From the NCBI GenBank assembly GCA_963791235.1, contig CAWBRW010000017.1, positions 248,001 to 312,000 of the forward strand: a DNA stretch of 64,000 nt, in the 5' to 3' direction. Both the position numbers and the translations under genes were made by a program. The notes below the pieces were generated by a model that saw only the letters and a program-made list of their open reading frames with translations, did not search any database and was not told where the DNA came from. Each line of letters starts with the position of its first letter. Positions within the stretch are counted from its first letter, which is position 1. The stretch comes from JALORV01 sp963791235. Its GTDB lineage: Bacteria; Pseudomonadota; Gammaproteobacteria; Burkholderiales; Burkholderiaceae_F. Shown here one piece after another: positions 37,290-47,559 of the stretch.

Positions 37290-38480
37290 ATGACAGAAGC
37301 AGTGATCGTCGCGGCAGCACGTACCGCGATCGGCAAGTTCGGCGGGACGCTGGCAAAGGTGTCAGCCCCGGAACTGGGCGCTATCGTCATCAAGGAGGTC
37401 CTGCGCCGCGCGAATGTAGCTGCGGACCAGGTTGACGAAGTGATTCTCGGCCAGGTGCTGACTGCGGGCAGCGGCCAGAATCCGGCGCGGCAGGCGGCCC
37501 TCAAGGCCGGTTTGCCGGTCACCGTGCCGGCGATGACGATCAACAAGGTGTGCGGCTCGGGTCTCAAGGCCGTGATGCTCGCGGCGCAGGCGATCCGCAA
37601 CGGCGATGCGCAGGTGGTGGTCGCGGGCGGGCAGGAGAACATGAGCGCGTCGCCGCACGTGATGCTCGGGTCGCGCGACGGCTTCCGCATGGGTGACGCC
37701 AAGATCATCGACAGCATGATCGTCGACGGCCTGTGGGACGTCTACAACCAGTACCACATGGGCATCACCGCGGAGAACGTCGCGAAGAAGTACGAAATCG
37801 ACCGCGCCGCGCAGGATGCGCTGGCGTTCGCCTCGCAGACCAAGGCCGCCGCTGCCCAGGACGCAGGCCGCTTCAAGGACGAGATCGTCGCGGTGACGAT
37901 CCCGCAGCGCAAGGGCGATCCGCTGGTGTTCGACGCCGACGAGTTCATCAATCGCAAGTCCAACGCCGAGGGACTGGCGGGGCTCAAGCCCGCGTTCGAC
38001 AAGCAGGGGTCGGTCACGGCCGGCAATGCCTCCGGCATCAACGACGGTGCGGCTGCGTTACTGGTGATGTCCGCCGACAAGGCCAAGGCCCTCGGGCTGA
38101 CACCGCTGGCGCGCATCGTCAGCTTTGCCTCGACCGGCGTCGATCCGTCGATCATGGGCATGGGCCCGGCGCCCGCCTCGCGCAAGGCGCTGGAGAAGGC
38201 CGGCTGGAAAGCCGAGCAGCTGGACCTGATGGAACTCAACGAAGCCTTCGCGGCGCAGGCCTGCGCGGTGAACAAGGACCTCGGCTGGGACAAGGCGCCG
38301 TTCAAGGACAAGATCAACGTCAATGGCGGTGCGATTGCGCTGGGCCACCCGATCGGCGCGTCTGGTGCGCGCGTGCTGGTGACCTTGCTGCACGAGATGA
38401 AGCGCCGCGATTCGAAGAAGGGACTTGCAGCCCTGTGCATCGGCGGCGGCATGGGCGTCGCCCTTACTGTGGAGAGATAG
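37290..38480 (+). CDS. phaA: Acetyl-CoA acetyltransferase (beta-ketothiolase)
   Basis: Condenses two acetyl-CoA to acetoacetyl-CoA, first step of PHB synthesis. 396 residues: nucleophilic Cys88 in NKVCGSGLKAVMLAAQA, NVNGGAIALGHPIGASGAR with the catalytic His, and CIGGGMGVALTVER at the C-terminus with the second Cys. It lies 58 bp after phaC. Confidence 0.96.
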   Translation: MTEAVIVAAARTAIGKFGGTLAKVSAPELGAIVIKEVLRRANVAADQVDEVILGQVLTAGSGQNPARQAALKAGLPVTVPAMTINKVCGSGLKAVMLAAQAIRNGDAQVVVAGGQENMSASPHVMLGSRDGFRMGDAKIIDSMIVDGLWDVYNQYHMGITAENVAKKYEIDRAAQDALAFASQTKAAAAQDAGRFKDEIVAVTIPQRKGDPLVFDADEFINRKSNAEGLAGLKPAFDKQGSVTAGNASGINDGAAALLVMSADKAKALGLTPLARIVSFASTGVDPSIMGMGPAPASRKALEKAGWKAEQLDLMELNEAFAAQACAVNKDLGWDKAPFKDKINVNGGAIALGHPIGASGARVLVTLLHEMKRRDSKKGLAALCIGGGMGVALTVER

Positions 38481-38611
38481 CCGGTCGGCCTCGTGGTCGA
38501 TACGCTGCGCGTCGCTCGTGCGCTCGGCCGAGTTTGATTTGCGGGTCGGGCTTGGGGCGGCCCGGCGCCCGACCCGAATACAACAGCAGTTAACAACATG
38601 CGGAGACAGGA

Positions 38612-39346
38612 ATGACAAAGTTGGCCTACGTAACGGGTGGCATGGGTGGCATCGGCACGGCGATCTGCCAGCGACTGCACAAGGAAGGCTTCAAGGTGAT
38701 TGCCGGCTGCGGGCCAAGCCGCGACTTTGGCAAGTGGCTGGGCGAACAAAAGGCGCTCGGCTTCGACTTTTATGCGTCGGTAGGCAACGTTGCCGACTGG
38801 GAGTCGACCGTGGCGGCGTTTTCCAAGTCGGTGGCGGAGCACGGACCGATTGACGTGCTGGTCAACAACGCGGGCATCACGCGTGACCGCATGTTCCTGA
38901 AGATGACGCCTGATGACTGGAAGGCGGTGATCGACACCAACCTGAACAGCATGTTCAACGTCACCAAGCAGGTGGTGCCGGGCATGGTGGAAAAGGGCTG
39001 GGGCCGGATCATCCAGATCAGCTCGGTCAATGGCGAGAAAGGCCAGGCCGGCCAGACCAACTATTCGGCCGCCAAGGCCGGCATGCACGGCTTCACGATG
39101 GCGCTGGCCCTGGAAATGGCGAGCAAGGGCGTCACGGTGAACACGGTGAGCCCCGGCTACATCGGCACCGAGATGGTCAACGCGATCAAGCCGCAGATCC
39201 TGGAGAAGATCATCGAGACGATTCCAGTCAAGCGGCTTGGAACGCCGGATGAAATCGGTTCGATCGTCGCCTGGCTTGCCGGTCCGGATTCGGGCTTTAC
39301 CACCGGTGCAGACTTCTCGTGCAACGGGGGCTTGCACATGGGGTGA
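38612..39346 (+). CDS. phaB: Acetoacetyl-CoA reductase
   Basis: NADPH-dependent short-chain dehydrogenase making (R)-3-hydroxybutyryl-CoA. 244 residues: cofactor loop TGGMGGIGTAICQRL, NNAGITRDRMFLKM, catalytic Ser (IQISSVNGEKGQ) and YSAAKAG with Tyr/Lys. It has GGAG at the start and a strong terminator after it. The 131-bp phaA-phaB gap shows no clear element. Confidence 0.97.
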   Translation: MTKLAYVTGGMGGIGTAICQRLHKEGFKVIAGCGPSRDFGKWLGEQKALGFDFYASVGNVADWESTVAAFSKSVAEHGPIDVLVNNAGITRDRMFLKMTPDDWKAVIDTNLNSMFNVTKQVVPGMVEKGWGRIIQISSVNGEKGQAGQTNYSAAKAGMHGFTMALALEMASKGVTVNTVSPGYIGTEMVNAIKPQILEKIIETIPVKRLGTPDEIGSIVAWLAGPDSGFTTGADFSCNGGLHMG

Positions 39347-39365
39347 GTTCAACGAGAGGCACGAC

Positions 39366-39389
39366 AAGGGCGCTTCGAGCGCCCTTTTT
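39366..39389 (+). terminator. Intrinsic terminator of the pha operon
   Basis: AAGGGCGCT (39366-39374), loop TCG, AGCGCCCTT (39378-39386), then TTT. A 9-bp perfect stem 20 bp after phaB. Confidence 0.88.
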
Positions 39390-39585
39390 GTTTGCTGCGG
39401 CGCCTGTGACGGTGCGGCTGGTTCGGACCGTTGCGGCGACAACCCTTGCGCTCCGTCGGGCGATCCCCGATGAGCGAGCGCCCGTCCATCTGCCCGGGTG
39501 ACTTGCGCACCCCGCATTCCCGTTCAACCGGCACCGTATATCCAGTTCCTCGGATCGGCGTATCTGCGCGCAGCCATACTGCGCA

Positions 39586-40084
39586 ATGCTCGAAATCCGC
39601 ACGTACGTTGACATCAACGCTTCAGCCGCCCTGGTCTGGGGCATCCTGACCGACTTCCGGTCCTACAAGCGCTGGAACCCGTTTATCCGGGCGGTGCTGG
39701 GTCAGGCGCAGGTCGGCAATTCGATCGAGGTGACACAGGACGTTGCGGCCATCGGGGGTTCGACGTTCCGCTCGACGGTGACCCATGTGCGCGAGCCGCG
39801 CGAACTGCGCTGGCTCGGCGGCTGGGCCCTTGCCGGGCCTGTATTCAGCGGAACACCGCTTCGGCATCGAATCGCGGCCCGACGGCTGCGTGCGTCTGCA
39901 TCACGGCGGCAAGTATCGGGGCGTTATCGTCCCGTTCCTGCAGCGCCGTCTGCAGTCGAAGATGCAGCCCGCGTTCGACGCGATGAATATCGCGCTGAAG
40001 CGGCGCGCGGAGCGCGCGGAAGAGCCCAACGCGCCGATCACGGTTGACCGGCGCCAGTACGCCGACCAGGACCACAGAGGCTGA
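39586..40084 (+). CDS. SRPBCC-family lipid/ligand-binding-fold protein (one frameshift)
   Basis: 166 codons after removing one extra G at 39835-39837. START/Bet v1-like fold signature at the N-terminus: INASAALVWGILTDFRSYKRWNPF; after correction SAEHRFGIESRPDG, then a C-terminal helix DAMNIALKRRAER. Substrate unknown. It follows the pha operon but has its own gap of 239 bp, and is followed by a hairpin. Confidence 0.8.
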
Positions 40085-40102
40085 CTGCTGCCGACTCGAG
40101 CA

Positions 40103-40130
40103 GAACGGAGTCGCAGGTAGCACTCCGTTC
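40103..40130. terminator. Hairpin after the SRPBCC gene
   Basis: GAACGGAGT (40103-40111) and ACTCCGTTC (40122-40130), 9-bp stem with a 10-nt loop. It lies between the convergent SRPBCC and livF genes; with only TTC after the stem it is a moderate terminator candidate. Confidence 0.5.
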
Positions 40131-40240
40131 TTCACGCGTCGCTCATGTCGGACGATCTGCAAGCGAGCGATGCGGTCGCGTCGAGCGCCTGACCGGCATC
40201 GGAGCCGCGGCCCGCCCGGCCCCGCCTGTGGCGGGCTCGG

Positions 40241-40949
40241 TTACACGCCGAGATAGCGGTGCCACAGCTGCGGGTCCGCCGCCAGCGCGGCTGAAGAGCC
40301 GTGCCAGACGACGCGGCCGCGCTCGAGGATCGTGTGTTCGTCGGCGATCTGCACCAGGCGTTGCACGTACTTGTCGATGACAAGGATCGCCTGTCCTGCG
40401 GCCTTCAGTGCCGCGAGACAGCGCCAGATTTCCTCCCGCACCAGCGGAGCCAGTCCCTCGGTCGCCTCGTCGAGGACGAGCAGCCGCGGGTTGGTCATCA
40501 GCGCGCGGCCGATAGACAGCATCTGCTGCTCGCCGCCCGACAACTGGTTGCCCATCGCCCTCTGCCGGGCGGCGAGTTGCGGGAACATCGAAAGGACGCG
40601 ATCCAGGTTCCACGGCTGTGCGGTCCCGTTGCGGTTGGCGGCAAAGGCGACCAGGTGTTCGCGCACGGAAAGGTTCGGAAATACCTGGCGCCCTTCGGGC
40701 ACGATCGCGAGTCCGAGTCGAGCGATGGCGTCGGTGGACTTACCGTCGACGCGTTGGCCATCGAAGTGCACTTCGCCACTGCGCAACGGCAGCAGGCCGA
40801 ATATCGCGCGCAACGTCGTCGTCTTGCCCATGCCGTTGCGACCCAGCAGGGTCACTACAGACCCTTCGGCAACGCGCAGGTCGATACCGAACAGCACCTG
40901 GTTGGCACCGTAGCCCGCCTCGGATCGCGCGAACATCGAGCAGGTTCAT
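40241..40949 (-). CDS. livF: Branched-chain amino acid ABC transporter ATPase LivF (one frameshift)
   Basis: Second nucleotide-binding subunit. 236 codons after removing one extra base at 40914-40916; the true start (ATG 40947-40949) overlaps the livG stop. Walker A GRNGMGKTTTLRAIFGL, signature QLSGGEQQMLSIGRALM, Walker B LLVLDEATEGLAP. Last gene of livKHMGF. Confidence 0.92.
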
Positions 40950-41692
40950 GCCGCGTCGGTGCCGAGGTAGGCGCGTCGCACTTCGTCGTTGGCGCGAATG
41001 TCCTCGGCCGTTCCCGTGGCAAGCAAACGGCCATAGACCAGCACCGAAATCCGGTCGGCGAGGCGAAACACCGCGTCCATGTCGTGTTCGACCAGCACGA
41101 TCGTCAGGTCGCTGCGCAGGCTCGCGATCAGCGCGACCATCTGCGCCGATTCGTCCGGACCCATGCCCGCCATCGGCTCGTCGAGCAGCAGCAGCGCGGG
41201 GCGCGTGGCCAGGGCCAGTGCGACCTCGAGCTGGCGCTGCTCGCCGTGCGCGAGCACGCCGGCGACGACATCGGCGCGTTCGTGCAGGCCGACGCGCTCG
41301 AGCAGCTGGCGCGCGCGCGCGAACAGATGCCGCTCGCGCGCGACCGGCCGCAGGAAGCGGAAACTGCTGCCGTCGCCCGCCTGCAGCGCCAGCGCGACAT
41401 TGTCGACGGCGCTCATCGCGCGAAACACGTTGGTCACCTGGAACGAACGCGCAATGCCGCGACGGACGCGATCGTGCGCGGAAAGGCGCGTGACCTCGGC
41501 ATCGCGCAGGCGGATGCTGCCGGCGTCCGGCGTCAGCGCGCCAGAGAGCTGGCTGATCAGCGTGGTCTTGCCTGCACCGTTGGGGCCGATGATCGCGTGG
41601 ACCTCCCCGGCGGAGATGTCGAGGTCGAGAGCGTCGGTTGCAACGAGCGCGCCGAACCGCTTGGTGAGGCCGCGAACCTGCAACAGCGTCAT
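40946..41692 (-). CDS. livG: Branched-chain amino acid ABC transporter ATPase LivG
   Basis: 248 residues. Walker A IIGPNGAGKTTLISQLSGAL, signature region LAHGEQRQLEVALAL, Walker B LLLLDEPMAGMGPDES and switch His in VLVEHDMDAVF. The insertion-rich LivG type. Its start overlaps the livM stop and its stop overlaps the livF start. Confidence 0.95.
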   Translation of the reverse strand: MTLLQVRGLTKRFGALVATDALDLDISAGEVHAIIGPNGAGKTTLISQLSGALTPDAGSIRLRDAEVTRLSAHDRVRRGIARSFQVTNVFRAMSAVDNVALALQAGDGSSFRFLRPVARERHLFARARQLLERVGLHERADVVAGVLAHGEQRQLEVALALATRPALLLLDEPMAGMGPDESAQMVALIASLRSDLTIVLVEHDMDAVFRLADRISVLVYGRLLATGTAEDIRANDEVRRAYLGTDAA

Positions 41693-42624
41693 GCGGCACC
41701 ACGCCGCGCAAACAGGCCGGCAAGGCCGCGCGGTGCGAAGAACACGACCGCGAGCAGGATGAGGCCGAGCGGCAGATGCCAGTAGTCGGTGAGCGCGGCC
41801 AGCAGTTCCTCGAGCATGAGCAGTGCAACCGCGCCGGCCAGGCCGCCGTAACGAAAGCCGATGCCGCCGAGCAACACCATGACGACCAGCGTTGCCGACT
41901 GCGTCCAGTGCAGCGCAGCCGGGCTGACGAACAGGTTGTGATTGGCGAACAGCGCGCCGGCCAGTCCGGCCAGCCCGCCGGCGATGGCGAAGCCAACCAG
42001 CTTGTAGCGGTAGGTCGCGAAGCCGATCGCTTCCATGCGTGTTTCGTTCTCGCGGATGCCCATCAGCACCCGGCCGTAGCGGGCACCGACGGCGCGATTC
42101 AGGAGCAGCATGACGGTCGCCAGCGCCACCAGCACGACGTAGTACAGCGTCGTCTCGCTGGCGAGGTCGAGCCCAAGGCCGATCACCGAGCGCTGGGCGA
42201 GGTTGAGCCCGTCCTCCCCGCCGTAGTGCTTGAGCCCGACGGCGAGGTAGTAAACCATCTGCGCGAAGGCGAGCGTGATCATGATGAAGTACACGCCGCG
42301 TGTTCGAAGCGAGATCGACCCGATCGCAAGCGCGGCCAGCGCGGCGAACAACACGGCAAGCGGCCACGCGATCCACGCGCTCGTCACGCCGTGCACCATC
42401 GCAATGCCCACTACGTAGGCGCCGATGCCGAAGAAGGCCGCGTGGCCAAGGCTCACCATGCCTCCGTAGCCCATGATGAAGTTGAGACTGGCCGCAGCGA
42501 TGGCGAAGATCATCATGCGACGCACGAAGCCGACGTAGTAGCCCTGGTCGAGCAGGCCCGCCAGCCACGGCACGAGCGCCGCGACGATCAGCAGCACCCA
42601 CGGCAGGATGTCACGCTTGGTCAT
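41689..42624 (-). CDS. livM: Branched-chain amino acid ABC transporter permease LivM
   Basis: 311 residues, about 8-9 hydrophobic helices. LivM-type segments: NFIMGYGGMVSLGHAAFFG and the cytoplasmic EAA-like loop GIRENETRMEAIGFATYRYK. It is coupled to livG by overlap and follows livH with no gap. Confidence 0.95.
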   Translation of the reverse strand: MTKRDILPWVLLIVAALVPWLAGLLDQGYYVGFVRRMMIFAIAAASLNFIMGYGGMVSLGHAAFFGIGAYVVGIAMVHGVTSAWIAWPLAVLFAALAALAIGSISLRTRGVYFIMITLAFAQMVYYLAVGLKHYGGEDGLNLAQRSVIGLGLDLASETTLYYVVLVALATVMLLLNRAVGARYGRVLMGIRENETRMEAIGFATYRYKLVGFAIAGGLAGLAGALFANHNLFVSPAALHWTQSATLVVMVLLGGIGFRYGGLAGAVALLMLEELLAALTDYWHLPLGLILLAVVFFAPRGLAGLFARRGAA

Positions 42625-43545
42625 CTAGCCACGTGCCGGAAACAGGCCCTGCGGCCGGAAGAACAGCACCGCCGCCATCAGCACGTAGATCGCGATGGCC
42701 GCCAGGGCCGGACCAAGCTGCGCCGCCACCGCATTCGACAGGAACCGGTGCAGCAGTTCGGGCAGAAAGGCGCGGCCGGCCGTATCGACTATGCCGACCA
42801 GCACTGCGCCGACGAAGGCGCCGCGAATCGAGCCGATGCCGCCGATGACGATGACGACCAGCGCGAGGATCAGGATGTTCTCGCCCATGCCGATCTCCAC
42901 CGCCAGAAGCGGGCCGAGGAGGGCACCCGCCACGGCCGACAGCATCGCGCCGAGCACGAAGATCGTCGCGAACAGTCGATCCACGCGCACGCCCATCAGG
43001 CTGGCCATGTCGCGGTTGCTGCTGCCGGCACGCACCAGCATGCCGGTGCGCGTCTTCGTCACAAACAGATAGAGCGCGAGTGCGAGCGCGAGGCCGACGC
43101 CGATGATCAGCAGGCGGTAGGAGGGATACAGCACCCCGGGAAGCAACTCCACGGGTCCGGCGAGTGCCGCGGGTGCCGACAGCATGATCGGTGCCGGGCC
43201 CCAGATCAGCTTGACGGTGTCATCGGCGACCAGGATCACCGCGAAAGTCGCGAGCACCTGGGCGAGGTGGTCACGCCGATACAGACGGCGTATCAGCGTC
43301 GTTTCGAGTAGCAGCCCGACCAGGCCGGTGACGAGGGTCGCAACGGGCAGCGCAACCCAGAAAGAGCCGGTGACCTGCGCGACGCTGGCCGCGACGTAGG
43401 CGCCAATCATGTAGAGCGAACCGTGCGCCAGGTTCAGCACGTCCATGATGCCGAACACGAGCGTCAGTCCGGCCGCGATCAGGAACAGCATCAGACCGAA
43501 CTGCAGGCCGTTGAGCAACTGCTCGACGAGCAGGGTGGTCGTCAT
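42625..43545 (-). CDS. livH: Branched-chain amino acid ABC transporter permease LivH
   Basis: 306 residues, about 8 helices. LivH features: NGLQFGLMLFLIAAGLTLVF and GIMDVLNLAHGSLYMIGAY near the N-terminus, and AGSSNRDMASLMGVRVDRLF in the coupling loop. It lies 102 bp downstream of livK. Confidence 0.95.
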   Translation of the reverse strand: MTTTLLVEQLLNGLQFGLMLFLIAAGLTLVFGIMDVLNLAHGSLYMIGAYVAASVAQVTGSFWVALPVATLVTGLVGLLLETTLIRRLYRRDHLAQVLATFAVILVADDTVKLIWGPAPIMLSAPAALAGPVELLPGVLYPSYRLLIIGVGLALALALYLFVTKTRTGMLVRAGSSNRDMASLMGVRVDRLFATIFVLGAMLSAVAGALLGPLLAVEIGMGENILILALVVIVIGGIGSIRGAFVGAVLVGIVDTAGRAFLPELLHRFLSNAVAAQLGPALAAIAIYVLMAAVLFFRPQGLFPARG

Positions 43546-43647
43546 CGACGGGTGGGTCAGGGCAGGGCGCAGGCTGCGATGCTACGCGGCCCAGCGGAAG
43601 CGCCGGCGCCGAAGCAGCGGGTGCCGCGGCGCTGACCTTCGAGCCCG

Positions 43648-44829
43648 CTACTGAAGCTTGCACTGCGACGCGTACGCGTCCTGGTGGTTCGTGAACACCT
43701 TGCTCAGCGTGCGGTTCGTCGTCCGGCCCTGGGTGTCCTTGACGATCGTGCGCAGGAAGTAATCCTGGACCGGAAACTGGTTGTTGCCGAACCTGAAGTC
43801 GCCGCGCACCGACTCGAAGTTCGCCTTCTTCAACGCCGCGCGCACGGCCGACTTGTTGTCGAGTTCGCCTTTCACGTCGCGCACGGCCGCGTCCATCATC
43901 AACACCGTGTCGTACGCCTGGGCCGCGTAGATGGACGGCAGGCGACCGTATTCCTTCTGGTAGGCCTGTACGAATGCCTGGCTCGCCGGGTTGGTGAAGT
44001 CGTGATTCCAGTGCGCGGTGTTGAACATGCCGAGCATCGGGTCACCGACCGCGCGGATCACGTCCTCGTCGGCAGAGAAACCCGGGCCGACGATCTGCGT
44101 GCCCTTCGAGAGCCCAGCGCCGACGAACTGCTTGATGAAGTTGATGCCCATGCCGCCCGGCAGGAAGATGTAAAGCGCGTCCGGCGCTTCGGCGCGCAGC
44201 TTGGCCAGCTCGGCGGCGTAATCGAGTTGCCCCAGCTTTGTGAATGTCTCGGACGAGACGGGCCTGGCATAGCCGCGCTTGAAACCGGTGATCGCGTCCT
44301 GGCCGGCCGGATAGTTCGGGGCCAGCACGGCAACCTTCTTGAACCCGCGCTCAGAGGCAAACTTGCCCGCGGCCTCGTGGTAAGCGTCGTTCTGCCACGC
44401 AGTGCCGAAGAAATAGGCGTTGCACTGCGCACCCGCCAGCTGCGATGGCCCGGCGTTGTTACTGAGGTAGAACACTTCGGCAGCGAACAGCGCGGGGCCT
44501 ACCGCCAGCGCGACATTCGAGCCGATCGGGCCGGTATAGAAGTGGATCCGGTCGCGCTTCAGGTAGCGATCGACGTGCTGGCGCGCCGTGTCCGGGTTGC
44601 CCGCTTCATCGGTCGAGAACACCTCCACCGGAATGCCGCCGAGCTTGCCGCCGAGCTGCTTGATCGCGAGATTGAAGCCATCACGCGCTTCGGCCCCGAG
44701 TGCCGCGAACGGGCCCGAGATCGATGTCGAGAAGCCGACCCGCACCTGTTCGACCGGCTTCGCCGCGAGCGGTGCGTTGAATGCCGCAAACGACCAGGCG
44801 GCGAGGATAAGGGCATGGCGCGGCTTCAT
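43648..44829 (-). CDS. Branched-chain amino acid-type ABC transporter substrate-binding protein
   Basis: 393 residues, periplasmic. Signal peptide to about residue 23 (ending LAAKP), then a type I periplasmic-binding fold: VGFSTSISGPFAALGAEARDG and LAVGPALFAAEVFYLSNNAG. The ligand may be a branched-chain amino acid, an amide or an aromatic acid, as this family is broad. First gene of the liv operon and divergent from the histidine kinase. Confidence 0.92.
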   Translation of the reverse strand: MKPRHALILAAWSFAAFNAPLAAKPVEQVRVGFSTSISGPFAALGAEARDGFNLAIKQLGGKLGGIPVEVFSTDEAGNPDTARQHVDRYLKRDRIHFYTGPIGSNVALAVGPALFAAEVFYLSNNAGPSQLAGAQCNAYFFGTAWQNDAYHEAAGKFASERGFKKVAVLAPNYPAGQDAITGFKRGYARPVSSETFTKLGQLDYAAELAKLRAEAPDALYIFLPGGMGINFIKQFVGAGLSKGTQIVGPGFSADEDVIRAVGDPMLGMFNTAHWNHDFTNPASQAFVQAYQKEYGRLPSIYAAQAYDTVLMMDAAVRDVKGELDNKSAVRAALKKANFESVRGDFRFGNNQFPVQDYFLRTIVKDTQGRTTNRTLSKVFTNHQDAYASQCKLQ

Positions 44830-45024
44830 CAGAACAGTGCTCCGGAGGGGTCGCTAAGAAGGACGCGGAAGTTTCCGTAAAGCGAGGGGTCGCGTCAAAT
44901 CGGGACATCGCGGTGAATTGCACGCCGTTGCTGCCGCAATTGCAGCAGCCGACGCGGTACGCGCGGCCTGTGCGCGGCTCGCCTTACCGCATATCATCGC
45001 GGCTGTCCGTCACCGCAGCCTCGC

Positions 45025-46971
45025 ATGTCCGGTCCCCTAACCCGATTCGGTCTCGTCGTCGAGACGCAAGAACAGCGCAAGGAGAAGATCCTCGCCGGGG
45101 TTATGGCATCGGTGTACCGGCAGGTGCCGCAATCGGTGCTCGTCAGCATCGTCGGCGCCTTCGCGCTGGTCGTCGTGTTCTGGAAGTCGATGAACCAGAA
45201 CATCCTGATGGGCTGGTTCGTGCTGATCCTGCTCGAATCGCTGATCCGGGTGCGTGTCGCGTACCGCTTCCGCCACGCGGTCGCCGTCGTCGATCAGGTG
45301 CAGCGATGGGCCAACCGCTGGGTCGCGCTGGCGGTCGCCGCCGGCATCCTGTGGGGCGTCGCCGGGTTCTTCTTCTTCTCCAACGACCAGCCCCTGCACC
45401 AGATCGTGCTGGTGGCGGTCGTCCTCAGCGTTGCGTTCGGTTCGCTGACGCTGTACGCCTGCTACCGGCCCGCGTTCTACACCTTCATGCTGCTCGCGCT
45501 GCTGCCGCTGATCGGTCGCATGGTGGTCGAACACGACCCCACCTATTACACGGCGGCCGTGGTGATGTCGGCGGTGTTCTTCTTCACGGTGTTCTACGGC
45601 CGAACGTTCGGCGATGCGGTGTTCGAATCCGTCAAGAACAACTACGAGAACGAAGTCCTGGTCGAACAGCTGCTCAACGAGAAGCGGCTGGCCGAGGAAG
45701 CCCGGCGTGACGCGGAGAACGCGACGCGCTCGAAGACGCAATTCTTCGCCGCGGCGAGCCACGACCTGCGGCAGCCGCTGCAGGCGATCGGCATCTATGT
45801 CTCGCTGCTGAAGAAGCGCGCGCAAGGGCCGCTCGAACCGCTCGTCAACAACCTGTCGACCGCCGTGGAGTCGCTGTCGAAGCTGGTCGAGGAACTCCTC
45901 GAGATCTCGCGGCTCGATTCCGGCGCAATCCAGCCGCGTCCGGACCAGGTCCTGCTCGACGACATGTTCACGCTGCTCGAGCAGGAGTTCACGCCGCTGT
46001 CGGCGTCCAAGGGGCTGTCGCTGCGCGTGCGTCGACACGGTTTCGCGATCGAAAGCGATCCGCTGCTGCTGCAGCGGGTGATCCGCAATCTGCTGGCCAA
46101 CGCCATTCGCTATACGCAGCGCGGCGGCGTGCTGCTGGCCGCGCGTCCGCGCAGCGGGCTCATCAGCATCGAAATCTGGGACACCGGCCCGGGGATCAAG
46201 CAGGGTGAGCTCGATCGCATATTCGAGGAGTTCTACCGCGGCGAGAGCTCGAAGGCCGAAAACAGCGGTTCGGGCTTCGGCCTGGGCCTGTCGATCGTCA
46301 AGCGCATCTGCGGCCTGCTCGGCCATCCACTGATCGTCACCACCCGACCCGGTACCGGTACCGTGTTCCGCGTCGAAGTGCCGCTGTCGATCGCGCCGCC
46401 ACGCGCCCAGCGCACTGCGCCGGAGACTATCGAGATTGCGATCCGCGCGCTCAATGGCTTCACCTTCGTCGTGCTCGAGGACAACGCCGAGATCCTGAAC
46501 AGCCTGACCCGGCTGCTGCGTTCGTGGGGCGCGGATGTCGTGCCGTCGACCGGCTACAACGCGCAGCTGATCAAGCGCATCAGTCTGCACGAGCGCATCG
46601 ACGCGATCATTGCCGACCATAACCTTGGCCCGCATTCCATCAGCGGTGTCGAGGCGGTGTTCAAGATCCGCGAACTGGTGGGCGTTCCGTTGCCGACGAT
46701 CATGCTGACCGCCGTGCAGCGGCCCGAGGTCGTCGCCGAGTTCCATCGTGTGATGGGCGAGCACCTGGCAGCCGACCCGCAGTCGTCCGCGATCGCTCGC
46801 AGCCCGACCGAGGAGCCGATCGTTCTGCAGAAGCCGACCACTGCGGCGGTGCTCAACAACAGCCTGGGCGAACTGCTCGGACTGACGACGCTGCCGCTGC
46901 TTCGGACCGCGATACCGCCACCGCCGGCCATCGCCGATCGCACGCCACCGCCGCAGGCCGCCACAGGCTGA
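45025..46971 (+). CDS. Membrane hybrid histidine kinase with C-terminal receiver domain
   Basis: 648 residues. About six transmembrane helices (40-190) form an unrecognised sensor; then a coiled coil, H-box FAAASHDLRQPLQAIGIYVS with phospho-acceptor His246, ATP-binding N-box LLANAIRYTQRGG and G-boxes WDTGPGIK and GSGFGLGLSIV. The receiver starts near 480 (FVVLEDNAEILNSLTRLLRS) with phospho-acceptor Asp531 in IIADHNLG; its conserved Lys appears only near 604, after an unusual insertion of about 25 residues. The likely output partner is the NarL-type regulator at 49945-50598. Confidence 0.9.
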   Translation: MSGPLTRFGLVVETQEQRKEKILAGVMASVYRQVPQSVLVSIVGAFALVVVFWKSMNQNILMGWFVLILLESLIRVRVAYRFRHAVAVVDQVQRWANRWVALAVAAGILWGVAGFFFFSNDQPLHQIVLVAVVLSVAFGSLTLYACYRPAFYTFMLLALLPLIGRMVVEHDPTYYTAAVVMSAVFFFTVFYGRTFGDAVFESVKNNYENEVLVEQLLNEKRLAEEARRDAENATRSKTQFFAAASHDLRQPLQAIGIYVSLLKKRAQGPLEPLVNNLSTAVESLSKLVEELLEISRLDSGAIQPRPDQVLLDDMFTLLEQEFTPLSASKGLSLRVRRHGFAIESDPLLLQRVIRNLLANAIRYTQRGGVLLAARPRSGLISIEIWDTGPGIKQGELDRIFEEFYRGESSKAENSGSGFGLGLSIVKRICGLLGHPLIVTTRPGTGTVFRVEVPLSIAPPRAQRTAPETIEIAIRALNGFTFVVLEDNAEILNSLTRLLRSWGADVVPSTGYNAQLIKRISLHERIDAIIADHNLGPHSISGVEAVFKIRELVGVPLPTIMLTAVQRPEVVAEFHRVMGEHLAADPQSSAIARSPTEEPIVLQKPTTAAVLNNSLGELLGLTTLPLLRTAIPPPPAIADRTPPPQAATG

Positions 46972-47559
46972 CCGCTCGCAGAGCACCGGCAGGAAGACCG
47001 GGTCCCCGGGGACCGGTTCGGCGCTTCCTCAGCGCCGCCAATGCTGGACCACCTGCGCAGGGACTGGCGGGTAGGACATCTACCCATGGATCTGCGCAAG
47101 CTCTGGTCCGCGAACCTCTCGACCTCGTCGATCGATCGCGGTCAGTAGGCACGCCAGCGATGCCGACACACGCGCGAGCATCGTATCCGAGACGCAGCGC
47201 CCAGCTGCAACACGGTGTGCCTGTTGCTGGCGGCAGTCAGACGGAATGACGCGTGCGTCGCCGCGAACCTCACGGTGGACTTGGGTCGCATCTGTCGAGG
47301 CCGTGCTCCGTCAACCGCGAAGTGGAAGACAGACAAACGCATTAGCGCATTCGGTAGTCGCGAGTGCATGCCCACTTTCCATTGCCCCGCCCGGCAAGCA
47401 ACAAAGGTAGGAAACATCCCCATCCGCGGCAGCGCCACGACTCCCGCGCTCGAGTGGACAACGGTCCTTTCAGGCTAGCCCGATCGAGGGAAGCCAACCG
47501 CTCATCAGGTACCGATCTGAAACCTAGACTCGGCGAAACCTTTCAGCGGCAACACAAGC
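46972..47559. other. 588-bp intergenic region with three inverted repeats
   Basis: No convincing gene. Just after the kinase stop: the perfect palindrome GGTCCCCGGGGACC (47001-47014) and a hairpin GGCGCT/AGCGCC (47020-47025, 47031-47036), possibly terminating the kinase mRNA. Then GGGTAG/CTACCC (47069-47074, 47080-47085) with a 5-nt spacer, of the size expected for a response-regulator site. From 47090 to 47559 I see no clear structure; the protease promoter should lie there. Confidence 0.5.
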
